From positions 1 to 11,290 of the forward strand of contig JAKOUL010000104.1 in NCBI GenBank assembly GCA_029776735.1: a DNA stretch of 11,290 bases, in the 5' to 3' direction. The DNA comes from Dictyoglomota bacterium (GTDB lineage Bacteria > Dictyoglomota > Dictyoglomia > Dictyoglomales > Dictyoglomaceae). The notes under the pieces were generated by a model, which saw only the letters and a list, made by a program, of their open reading frames with translations, was not told the origin of the DNA and searched no databases. The position numbers were made by a program, and so were the translations under genes. The stretch's first letter is position 1. Each line of letters opens with the position of its first letter. This document shows, piece after piece, positions 1 to 6,406 of this stretch.

Positions 1-315
1 ATTCATAAAGAAGTATTGAGGTGCAAAAACTTCTAAAGCCCTTCCCCCTGTAAATTGCATATCCACTATTCCTTTAGCACATTTCTCATTTGCCTCTTCC
101 TCGGTATCTTGAGCAATCAGAAGTTCTACCTTAATTCTTCCTCTCGTCTCCTCTTCAACAATGCTCTTAAAATTCTCCATTGCTTCGGTAATAATATGTC
201 CCTTTGGGAAAGGAGAAGATGCCCTTATTGTGATATTAGATTGAGCAGGAGAAATAACAGACACAAAGAGAATGAGAAGAAACAAAACTGATAACTTTTT
301 AATATGTCCCCCCAT
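1..315 (-). CDS. dctP: TRAP transporter solute-binding protein DctP, N-terminal part (cut by window edge)
   Basis: The first 105 codons of a periplasmic solute-binding protein are present; the rest lies left of the window. The ATG at 313-315 follows an AGGAGG site (325-330) with 9 bases between. The product opens with a signal peptide: lysines at 6-7, then a hydrophobic run (LSVLFLLILFVSVISPA) with likely cleavage after PAQ near residue 25. The mature start reads ITIRASSPFPKGHIITEAM, the usual opening of DctP/TRAP-T receptors, followed by an amphipathic helix, TRGRIKVELLI, and MQFTGGRALEVFAPQYFF, matching the family's 'G-x-ϕ-D-ϕ' to 'ϕ-x-P' stretch. In the family this protein captures organic acids and passes them to the DctQM membrane pair driven by an ion gradient; dctQM would be expected to the left. 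It is downstream of the TTT operon but has its own promoter and operator-like repeat. Confidence 0.85.
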   Translation of the reverse strand, partial: MGGHIKKLSVLFLLILFVSVISPAQSNITIRASSPFPKGHIITEAMENFKSIVEEETRGRIKVELLIAQDTEEEANEKCAKGIVDMQFTGGRALEVFAPQYFFMN

Positions 316-352
316 TTTTTAAAACCTCCTTTTAGAAAGAATTTATATCTTA

Positions 353-381
353 ACTATAACATGTGTTATATCAAATATCAA
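353..381 (-). promoter_or_regulatory. Predicted sigma-70-type promoter of dctP
   Basis: On the minus strand a -35 box TTGATA (381-376), a 17-base spacer and a -10 box TATAGT (358-353) are correctly spaced, and the start of dctP lies 38 bases beyond the -10. The -35 box is inside the TGATAT repeats, so a protein bound there should block RNA polymerase. This suggests dctP is separately transcribed rather than only read through from the oxidoreductase gene. Not experimentally supported. Confidence 0.6.
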
Positions 382-393
382 ATATCAGATAAC
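366..393 (-). promoter_or_regulatory. Operator-like TGATAT triple repeat upstream of dctP (site 1)
   Basis: Read on the minus strand, three TGATAT units start exactly 7 bp apart (units at 387-382, 380-375 and 373-368), flanked by TTATC on one side and AAC on the other. The array covers the -35 box of the dctP promoter. Closely related arrays lie before tctC and gntR. Assignment to the GntR protein encoded at 5669-6298 is inference from shared motif and position. Confidence 0.6.
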
Positions 394-413
394 TTAAAAA
401 AATTTTATATAAT

Positions 414-1436
414 TTACAGAGAAATAACCCTCTTTTCCAAAAAAGATCTCCTTATAGCCTCAATAAGCTCTACTGCCCTTCTTCCTTCCTTACCATCAAG
501 CATAGGTTTTCTATTCTCTCTAATGGCATCTACAAAATCCTGTATCATTCTCGTAATAGGCTTTATGTCCACTGCACTTGGGTCAGTAGCCCCTGTGGCT
601 CCTACACTTCCTCTTTCTATCTGTGGAAGATCTGGATTTGTGGTTTTAAGAAAGACTAAATTTCCCCCTTCAATTATGGCACTCCCTTTTTCAAAATGAA
701 GTTCTAATCTTTCAGGAAATCCAGGATAAGTAGATGTACTTGCCTCTATACCACCTAAAGCACCATTTTCAAATTCAATAGATGCTATAGCTATATCTTC
801 TACTTCTATACCTTTATGAGTAGCAATATTTAAGAATCCAAACACCTCTTTTGGTTTTCCCAGATACCAAAGAAGAAGATCCATAGTATGAGAAGCCTGA
901 AGAGCTAAAACTCCACCACCTGCATCCATAACATTCTTTCTCCAAGGTCTTCCATCATAATACTCTTGACTTCTATACCACTTAACATAAACACTTCCCA
1001 AAATAATTTTCCCTAAAAGATTTTTATCTTGATACTCTTTTATTTGAAGAGCTGCATCATCATACCTATGTTGAAAAACAGACCCTAAAATAACCCCTTC
1101 CTTTTCACATATCTCAATAAGCTCATCAGTCCTTGCCAAATTACTTTCCAATGGCTTTTCCACAAGCAGATGCTTTTTGTAAGGCACAATCTTTTTCACA
1201 TAATCCAAATGGGTACCTGTAGGAGTTGCAATAATAAAAGCATCTATATCATCTCTTTTTAATGCTTCCTCTAAGGAAAGAGCATGAACATTATACTCTT
1301 TTGCAATCCCTTGGGCTTTTTCTAAATTTCTTCCTACAAATGCCTTAAGTTTTGCTCCTTTTACTTCTTTTAATCCTTTAGCATGTAACGCTGCTGCAAC
1401 TCCATAGCCCACGATAGCAATTCCAATATCTTGCAT
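414..1436 (-). CDS. Gfo/Idh/MocA-family NAD(P)-dependent oxidoreductase
   Basis: A 340-residue cytoplasmic dehydrogenase of the usual family length. The N-terminal Rossmann fold starts at residue 4 with the nucleotide loop GYGVAA (10-15; the last glycine of GxGxxG is alanine, common here). The family signature VEKPL holds the catalytic Lys94 in EKP (93-95). The C-terminal alpha/beta domain has GGGVLALQASHTMDLLLW (173-190) with the expected catalytic His183 and Asp186. Such enzymes oxidise or reduce the hydroxyl or keto group of sugars, inositols, or related acids; substrate cannot be predicted. The ATG follows GGAGG with 7 bases between, and that SD overlaps the TAG stop of the M24 gene 11 bp upstream, so the two are almost certainly co-transcribed and co-translated. 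It is the last gene before the separately promoted dctP. Confidence 0.88.
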   Translation of the reverse strand: MQDIGIAIVGYGVAAALHAKGLKEVKGAKLKAFVGRNLEKAQGIAKEYNVHALSLEEALKRDDIDAFIIATPTGTHLDYVKKIVPYKKHLLVEKPLESNLARTDELIEICEKEGVILGSVFQHRYDDAALQIKEYQDKNLLGKIILGSVYVKWYRSQEYYDGRPWRKNVMDAGGGVLALQASHTMDLLLWYLGKPKEVFGFLNIATHKGIEVEDIAIASIEFENGALGGIEASTSTYPGFPERLELHFEKGSAIIEGGNLVFLKTTNPDLPQIERGSVGATGATDPSAVDIKPITRMIQDFVDAIRENRKPMLDGKEGRRAVELIEAIRRSFLEKRVISL

Positions 1437-1447
1437 CTTTTTACCTC

Positions 1448-2554
1448 CTAAATTATCAAAAGATCTGGCTTTTTAAATGTTATCCCTCCAACTTCAAGTT
1501 CTATTACAGGATATCTTTTAGGATATGTTATAAATAGAGGTCCAGAAGATGTTGCAATAAAGCCATCTTCCGATTTAGTCCCTGCTATAGAGGGATTGTA
1601 GCAAAAAGCCTGATTTTCAAGGATTATTTCCTGAGAATTAAAATCAACTCTATAATCTCTTGGGAAATATCCCATAGCTCCCCCTTGATGATGCCTCTTC
1701 CATTCATCTTTATATCCCAATTTTTCGTACATCTCTACTGCCTTATTAAGAGGAGTAACTGCCTTCTCACCAGGTTTTGTCGCTGCAATCATCTCACACT
1801 CAATTCTTATGGTATCTCTATACTGCTTTAGATATTCTGGAGATGGGGTTCCAAAGTAAACCATACGAGTTATAGTGGTCACAAGCCCCCATTTTCTTGC
1901 CATAATGCTGATAAGAAGGTGCTTTCTTACAGGATTCATCTTAGGAATTGGATGTCTATAAAGAAAGACTCTATCATCAGCTGCCACCTGAAAACCTATG
2001 GGCTCAATTCTCTCCTTCCATAATTTTCTTGCAATTTCCCCTGCAATCTCTGATTCATAAAGACCAGGATGAGAAGAACAAGCAACTTCTTCTATAATAT
2101 CGGATACCCTTTCTCCTAAGTTAAGATATCTTCCAATTTCAGGCTCTAATAATTGATACCGACATCTATTTATTTTAGAAGAAACATCTTTAAAAGGAGG
2201 CATAGTTATATCACACCCAATATTTTCCAAATCTCCAACAATCTCTCTTATCACATTATTCTCATTTCCTTCATGCCATAGATACTCTACAATTTCAAAA
2301 CCCTTCTTTTTCATCTCCTCATCTATTTCCATGCGAGGGTATTCTATGTTACTTGTGATAACATAATCTTTTTTAGGCGTAATAAGTAAAGTAGTAACTC
2401 CCGTATCTTGAGCTGTACAAAGAACATTTATTCCCCCTGCAGTAAGCCAGCTAAAATTTGCATGCCTCTTAAGCACTAAAGCCTTTAAATTATTCTCCTC
2501 CATTAAAGATATAAGTCTATCTCTTTTAATTCTTATTTCTTCCTTAATATCCAT
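1448..2554 (-). CDS. M24/creatinase-fold (pita-bread) protein without metal ligands
   Basis: A 368-residue protein with the creatinase-type N-terminal domain (about 1-150) and an M24 pita-bread domain (about 155-368). It would be annotated as Xaa-Pro aminopeptidase, but of the five metal ligands (Asp, Asp, His, Glu, Glu) most are absent: the strand expected to read 'DxG...DxTR' is ISIMARKWGLVTTITRMV (215-232), the 'EP' glutamate position reads NPSIAG (320-325), and only a late SED (328-330) and a His-rich HHQGGAMGY (288-296) remain. RHPIPK (200-205) keeps the substrate-side histidine. Creatinase and, as I recall, ectoine hydrolase are M24-fold enzymes that cleave non-peptide C-N bonds without the di-metal centre, so a small-molecule amide or ring hydrolase is likelier than a peptidase. 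I chose the ATG at 2554, which follows AAGGAGG with 8 bases between; the longer frame to 2611 would overlap tctA and has no SD. It sits 16 bp after tctA. Confidence 0.8.
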   Translation of the reverse strand: MDIKEEIRIKRDRLISLMEENNLKALVLKRHANFSWLTAGGINVLCTAQDTGVTTLLITPKKDYVITSNIEYPRMEIDEEMKKKGFEIVEYLWHEGNENNVIREIVGDLENIGCDITMPPFKDVSSKINRCRYQLLEPEIGRYLNLGERVSDIIEEVACSSHPGLYESEIAGEIARKLWKERIEPIGFQVAADDRVFLYRHPIPKMNPVRKHLLISIMARKWGLVTTITRMVYFGTPSPEYLKQYRDTIRIECEMIAATKPGEKAVTPLNKAVEMYEKLGYKDEWKRHHQGGAMGYFPRDYRVDFNSQEIILENQAFCYNPSIAGTKSEDGFIATSSGPLFITYPKRYPVIELEVGGITFKKPDLLII

Positions 2555-2570
2555 CACCCTTTCCTCCTTA

Positions 2571-4043
2571 TTATTTTTGTTCTTTCCTCCCCTTAAAGGC
2601 ATAACAGACAAATACCACCGAAAGTACCAAGAAAATTAAGGAGATAGGTCTTGTAAAGAGAACACTCCAATCTCCTCTGGAGATAAGAAGAGTCCTTCCT
2701 AATTCCCCTTCAGCAATAGGACATAGAATCATACTAATTAAAAGAGGTGTTACTGAAAATCCAAATTTTTCCATAAAATACCCCAAAACTCCAAATAGAA
2801 TAGCAATCTCTACATCATATAAACTGGAATTTAAAGAATAGGCACCTATAATACAGAAGATAAGAACAATAGGAGTTAAGTATTTCTTAGGAATAGTCAG
2901 AAGTTTAGGGCTGTATTTTGCTGAAATAAGACCAAATATGAGGATTAAAAAGGCTATCACAAACATAGATGCAAAAATCTCATTTATAAACTCAGGTTGT
3001 TCTCTAAAAAGCAGAGGTCCAGGTCTTAACCCAAAAAGGACTAATATACCAAGAAGAACAGCAGTTACTATATCTCCAGGAACCCCAAGGGTGAGAAGAG
3101 GAATTAAAGCTCCACTTGTGGTAGCATTATTTGAAGCTTCTGGCACTGCAATCCCCTCAAGTACACCTTCTCCAAACTGTTTCCCCTTCTTGGAGATCCT
3201 CTTATACTGACCATAAGCAACATAAGTAGCTACAGAACCTCCAATCCCAGGTATTATTCCTATAATTATCCCTACAAGACTTCCAAATAGAGCAGCAAGA
3301 ATTATACCTTTCATTTCTTCTTTAGGAGGAATAACCCTTACAACATTTCGCTCAATTATTTGTCCCTTTTCCTCTCCAAGTAGATCTCTAAAAACCTGAG
3401 CAATAGCAAAAACCCCAATCATAACAGGAAGAAGAGGTATACCACTCTCTAAATATAAAGAGCCAAAAGAAAATCTTGTATATCCCATAATAGGATCAAG
3501 CCCTATGGTCGCTAAAAAGAGCCCTATAAAAGCTGAAATGAAGCCCTTAAGGATATCTTCTCCGGTTACTGTAGCTATAGCCGTAAGCCCAAAAACTACT
3601 AAGGCAAAAAACTCAGGAGGTCCAAATTTTAGTGCCATTTTTGCCAGTTGAGGAGCAATAATCACTAAAGCAATGGTACTTAAAAGACTTCCAATAGATG
3701 AGGCAATAGCAGATGTCCCTAAGGCAAGTCCTGCCTTTCCCTTTTGAACTAATGGATAACCATCAAGAACCGTTGCACCTGCTGACGGAGTTCCAGGAGT
3801 CCTTATAAGGATGGCCGGAATAGAACCTCCAAACATTGATCCTCCATATATTCCAAGCATTACAATAAATGCTTCTGCGGCAGGCATTTTATAAGCAATG
3901 GGAAGGAATAATATTATTCCTGTAGATGCTGAAAGACCAGGAATTGCTCCTACAATGATACCCACCATCGTTCCTGCTATAAGATAAAATAGCATATTGG
4001 GTTGAAATATCAATTTAAATCCTTCTAATAAACTTATCTCCAT
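2571..4043 (-). CDS. tctA: TTT transporter large membrane subunit TctA
   Basis: A 490-residue integral membrane protein, typical TctA length, with about ten to twelve hydrophobic segments. Family landmarks are all visible: GAIPGLSAS (32-40), GGSMFGGSIPAIL (67-79), TPGTPSAGATVLDGYPL (82-98), and in the second half the matching repeat GIIPGIGGS (262-270), AVPEASNNA (299-307) and GVPGD (320-324). The two PG loops belong to inverted repeats that are thought to form the substrate path. It works with the small subunit TctB and the receptor TctC in ion-driven uptake of carboxylates. ATG start with GGAGG upstream; 18 bp after tctB and 16 bp before the M24 gene, so it is mid-operon. Confidence 0.95.
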   Translation of the reverse strand: MEISLLEGFKLIFQPNMLFYLIAGTMVGIIVGAIPGLSASTGIILFLPIAYKMPAAEAFIVMLGIYGGSMFGGSIPAILIRTPGTPSAGATVLDGYPLVQKGKAGLALGTSAIASSIGSLLSTIALVIIAPQLAKMALKFGPPEFFALVVFGLTAIATVTGEDILKGFISAFIGLFLATIGLDPIMGYTRFSFGSLYLESGIPLLPVMIGVFAIAQVFRDLLGEEKGQIIERNVVRVIPPKEEMKGIILAALFGSLVGIIIGIIPGIGGSVATYVAYGQYKRISKKGKQFGEGVLEGIAVPEASNNATTSGALIPLLTLGVPGDIVTAVLLGILVLFGLRPGPLLFREQPEFINEIFASMFVIAFLILIFGLISAKYSPKLLTIPKKYLTPIVLIFCIIGAYSLNSSLYDVEIAILFGVLGYFMEKFGFSVTPLLISMILCPIAEGELGRTLLISRGDWSVLFTRPISLIFLVLSVVFVCYAFKGRKEQK

Positions 4044-4061
4044 AAATAAATTCCTCCCTTT

Positions 4062-4520
4062 TTAAAAAGGATAAGGTAAAGGCCAAATAGGTTTAGGAAA
4101 TATAACTAAAAAAACCTTCCCAAAGAGATAATACATTAAAAAACTTACTATAAAAGAAAAAATTATAGCTTTAAACCATGGCTTAACCCCTGCAATAAGA
4201 GAAATTAGGAATAAAAGAATTGTAGAAGCATAAAGAAAACCTATATAATTTATGGAAACCACAAAAAGTATTAAAGAAACTATTGATAGAATGAGCACCT
4301 TAAACTCTTTTTTTGTAAACTTTAATACTTTAGGTTTTTCTTTTAAGAGAGCTCTTACTATCAAAACTATACTAAGAAAAATAATCCCACAAAAAGCAAT
4401 GATAGGAAAAGTCCCAGGATTTAAACCAGTATGGCTTTCAGGAAAGTTTAATGCTTCTTTTAGAAAAAACAAGGATAATAAAATCAAAATTATTCCAATT
4501 ACTATATCCGCCTTTTTCAA
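4062..4520 (-). CDS. tctB: TTT transporter small membrane subunit TctB
   Basis: A 152-residue protein with four predicted membrane helices (about 6-21, 38-58, 72-97 and 102-143 as hydrophobic blocks, the last one probably two helices) and the family-style PESHTGLNPGTFPIIAF segment (27-43) between the first two. This length and layout fit TctB (DUF1468), the poorly conserved small subunit that pairs with TctA. Translation starts at TTG (4520): GGAGGGAG lies 7 bases upstream and no ATG occurs nearby. The gene is separated from tctC by a strong hairpin, and its SD lies just after that hairpin. Confidence 0.88.
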   Translation of the reverse strand: MKKADIVIGIILILLSLFFLKEALNFPESHTGLNPGTFPIIAFCGIIFLSIVLIVRALLKEKPKVLKFTKKEFKVLILSIVSLILFVVSINYIGFLYASTILLFLISLIAGVKPWFKAIIFSFIVSFLMYYLFGKVFLVIFPKPIWPLPYPF

Positions 4521-4536
4521 GAAGCTCCCTCCTTTT

Positions 4537-4562
4537 AAGCCCCCTCTTTAGTGAGGGGGCTT
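4537..4562 (-). promoter_or_regulatory. Intra-operon RNA hairpin between tctC and tctB
   Basis: GCCCCCTC (4539-4546) and GAGGGGGC (4553-4560) form a perfect 8-bp, GC-rich stem around a 6-base loop, extended by two A-T pairs to 10 bp. It starts 6 bases after the tctC stop. On the minus strand the stem is followed by TTAAAAGG rather than a T-run, so complete termination is unlikely. In binding-protein transporter operons such a hairpin usually protects or partly terminates the receptor mRNA so that the receptor is made in excess over membrane subunits. On the plus strand it does have a TTTT tail, but no plus-strand gene precedes it. Confidence 0.7.
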
Positions 4563-4568
4563 TTAAAA

Positions 4569-5540
4569 TTATTTATAGAAATCCCCTAAGTTATACTTTT
4601 CAACTATACCTTTGTAAGCTGAATACTCAGATATAATAAGTTTTCTAAATTCAGTAGGACCCAAGTAAGTTAAATCTTGACTTAGCTTATCAGCATCCTT
4701 TTGAAATTCAGGATCCGCAAGGATCGCTTTCATTATTTCATTTATCCTATTTATTATTCTAATAGGTGTTCCCTTAGGTACCGATACTCCTCTCCACATG
4801 GCATCTACAAAATCATATCCTTGCTCCTTTGCTGTTGGAGCCTTAGGATAATTCTTCAGTCTCTTCTCTGAAAATACTGCCAAAATCTCCAGTTCTCCAG
4901 AATCCACATTAGGAAGCCCTTCTGGAGCAGAGCCCACATAAGAATCAATATGCCCTCCCAAGAGTGCTGTTACAGCTGGAGCACCGCCAGAGAATGGTAC
5001 ATGGTTAAACTTTACTTTGAATTTATTTTCAAACTTCAATGCCACAAGGTGTGTACCACCACCAGCTCCACCATTTCCTACTGTTATAATCCCTGGATTT
5101 TGTTTTGCATCTTGCATAAACTCATTTAGATTCTTCCATCTCTTAGTCTTTGAATTCACAATAATATAACAAGGATTATTTACAAGAAGGCAAACAGGTT
5201 CAAAGCTTTTAATAGGATCATAAGGAGCAGCCCCCATAAGAGCCCTTGTTACCATAGGATTTGCAGCAGCAACTAAAGTATATCCATCGGGTTTTGCTTT
5301 TGCTGCTTCTCCATATCCTATAGCTGCTCCACCACCAGGGACATTCTTAATTATTAACTGCTGACCATTAGCATATTTGGGGAAATATTTACCAACGGCT
5401 CTAAAGAGAAGATCGGTAGCTCCACCAGCAGACCAGGAGACAATTATAGTAACTTCTCTTGTAGGCCAAACCTCTTGAGCATTAATAGAGACACTCAAAG
5501 CTATCAAAAGAAGAAAAATCACGGAAAGCAACTTCTTCAT
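4569..5540 (-). CDS. tctC: TTT transporter periplasmic substrate-binding protein TctC (Bug family)
   Basis: A 323-residue secreted receptor, typical Bug/TctC length. Signal peptide at 1-21 (KK, then LLSVIFLLLIALSVSINA) with cleavage near Ala21; no lipobox cysteine, so it is a soluble or free periplasmic protein. Family landmarks: WPTREVTIIVSWSAGGATD (25-43), NVPGGGAAIGY (66-76), KPDGYTL (83-89), the GNGGAGGGTH loop and PFSGGAPAVTALLGGHID. In solved Bug proteins the first two loops hold the ligand carboxylate through backbone and water contacts, so the ligand is expected to be a carboxylate or amide. ATG start with AAGGGGG 10 bases upstream. It is the first gene of the transporter operon, 128 bp after gntR, with an operator-like repeat in between. 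Confidence 0.95.
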   Translation of the reverse strand: MKKLLSVIFLLLIALSVSINAQEVWPTREVTIIVSWSAGGATDLLFRAVGKYFPKYANGQQLIIKNVPGGGAAIGYGEAAKAKPDGYTLVAAANPMVTRALMGAAPYDPIKSFEPVCLLVNNPCYIIVNSKTKRWKNLNEFMQDAKQNPGIITVGNGGAGGGTHLVALKFENKFKVKFNHVPFSGGAPAVTALLGGHIDSYVGSAPEGLPNVDSGELEILAVFSEKRLKNYPKAPTAKEQGYDFVDAMWRGVSVPKGTPIRIINRINEIMKAILADPEFQKDADKLSQDLTYLGPTEFRKLIISEYSAYKGIVEKYNLGDFYK

Positions 5541-5593
5541 AAAAAAGATACCCCCTTTAAATTAGTTTTTTGGAGATCCTAAAAATTTCTTTT

Positions 5594-5604
5594 CTCACCT
5601 CCCC
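5594..5604 (-). other. Orphan Shine-Dalgarno-like GGGGAGGTGAG in the tctC leader
   Basis: This purine-rich sequence would be one of the strongest ribosome binding sites in the window, yet no ATG, GTG or TTG lies at a useful distance after it and the actual tctC start is over 50 bases away with its own SD. It may be a ribosome standby site or part of a weak leader fold (GGAG here against CTCC near 5575). Function unknown. Confidence 0.3.
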
Positions 5605-5623
5605 TTTTTAAAAAAGTTTAAAT

Positions 5624-5643
5624 TTCTGATATCTGATATAACA
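5624..5643 (-). promoter_or_regulatory. Operator-like TGATAT repeat between gntR and tctC (site 2)
   Basis: On the plus strand this reads TCTGATATCTGATATAAC (5625-5642): two TGATAT units 7 bp apart, sharing the CTGATAT core and the ATAAC tail with the dctP site. It lies in the 128-bp gap before tctC. A TTGAAA hexamer (5655-5650, minus strand) just upstream could be a -35 box, but no good -10 follows, so the promoter is not assigned. Probably the site through which the neighbouring GntR protein controls the transporter genes. Confidence 0.6.
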
Positions 5644-5668
5644 GCATTTTCAAAAAAAAAATATAATA

Positions 5669-6298
5669 TTAATACAATTTCATTATAGCTTCAGTTACTC
5701 TATTTATATGGTGCTCCAAAATCCTTTTTGCCTCTTCTTTTTCATTATTCAATATAGCATTAATAAGATCTATATGTTCATCTCTCGCCAGTTTTACCTC
5801 ATCTTTTGCCAAGTGTCTTAAGATTACAATCTGATTTTTAATATTGTTATAACTATCCATAAGATAGGCATTTCCTGAAGATTTTACTATAAGATCATGA
5901 ATATTCTCATCAATCTCATCAAACTCTTTAGTTTTTTGAGTAAGATTTTCTTCCTTAATAGATCTCTCCAAAAGAATCTTTAATCTATTTCTATCAATCT
6001 TATCAAAATATTTATCCAAGCAGTATAACTCATAAATTTTTCTCATTTCCATAATCTCATCTACTTCTTCTTTTGTAAAATTACGGACAAAAAACCCTAC
6101 CCTTGGCTTTCTAACAACCAGCCCTTCATCTACAAGCTGCTTTAAGGCGTCTCTTACAGGCATAATACTTGCACCTAACTCCTCAGCAAGCTTACGTAGA
6201 TTTATCTGCTCTCCTGGTTTTATTTGAGCAAGGAGTATTTCCTCTTTTAGAAGTTTATATATTTGTTCTCCAATACTCTCTTTAACAATTGTTCTCAT
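5669..6298 (-). CDS. GntR-family transcriptional regulator, FCD subfamily
   Basis: A 209-residue regulator. Residues about 5-73 form the winged helix-turn-helix typical of GntR (IKPGEQINLRKLAEELG, then SIMPVRDALKQLVDEGLV and a wing with VGFFVRNF). Residues about 78-205 form the all-helical FCD ligand domain; its usual metal/ligand residues are visible as Asp130 and His134 (DENIH), His175 (DEHIDL) and His196/197. FCD regulators usually sense small carboxylates or sugar acids and release DNA on binding. The ATG follows TAGGAGA closely. It lies upstream of the TTT operon in the same direction, with its own promoter and an operator-like repeat near the expected transcription start, which suggests autoregulation. 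Confidence 0.93.
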   Translation of the reverse strand: MRTIVKESIGEQIYKLLKEEILLAQIKPGEQINLRKLAEELGASIMPVRDALKQLVDEGLVVRKPRVGFFVRNFTKEEVDEIMEMRKIYELYCLDKYFDKIDRNRLKILLERSIKEENLTQKTKEFDEIDENIHDLIVKSSGNAYLMDSYNNIKNQIVILRHLAKDEVKLARDEHIDLINAILNNEKEEAKRILEHHINRVTEAIMKLY

Positions 6299-6316
6299 TT
6301 TTCTCCTACAATCTTT

Positions 6317-6339
6317 TATCTGATATATTTGATATTATA
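6317..6339 (-). promoter_or_regulatory. Operator-like TGATAT repeat upstream of gntR (site 3)
   Basis: On the plus strand the site reads TATCTGATAT, then ATT, then TGATATTATA: two TGATAT units (6321-6326, 6330-6335) 9 bp apart rather than 7. It lies directly downstream of the predicted gntR -10 box, where a bound repressor would block start of transcription. The longer TTATCTGATAT flank is shared exactly with site 1. Confidence 0.55.
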
Positions 6340-6368
6340 TTTTACTACTTATAAAGAAAGTATGTCAA
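6339..6368 (-). promoter_or_regulatory. Predicted promoter of gntR
   Basis: Minus strand: a perfect -35 TTGACA (6368-6363), 18-base spacer, and -10 TAAAAT (6344-6339). It leaves about 33 bases of leader before the gntR SD and start. The operator-like repeat begins at the edge of the -10 box. Confidence 0.65.
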
Positions 6369-6406
6369 ACCATATTAAAATAAAAAGCCTTTTCTCACTT
6401 ACAAAA

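Noticed and set aside
55..291. Open plus-strand frame at the left end
   Set aside because: It is antisense to the DctP N-terminus, which has an SD, signal peptide and family motifs.
304..699. Open plus-strand frame across the dctP upstream region and the oxidoreductase gene
   Set aside because: It is antisense to a well-supported gene, has no SD and no recognisable protein features.
2555..2611. Upstream extension of the M24 gene to 2611
   Set aside because: It overlaps the tctA 3' end, lacks an SD, and adds a low-quality Lys/Asn-rich stretch; the ATG at 2554 has an excellent SD.
6380..6400. Possible terminator after the GH44 gene (AAAAGGCTTTTTATTTT on the minus strand)
   Set aside because: The arms would leave an impossibly small loop and the pairing is A-T only; a T-run alone is not enough to call a terminator.
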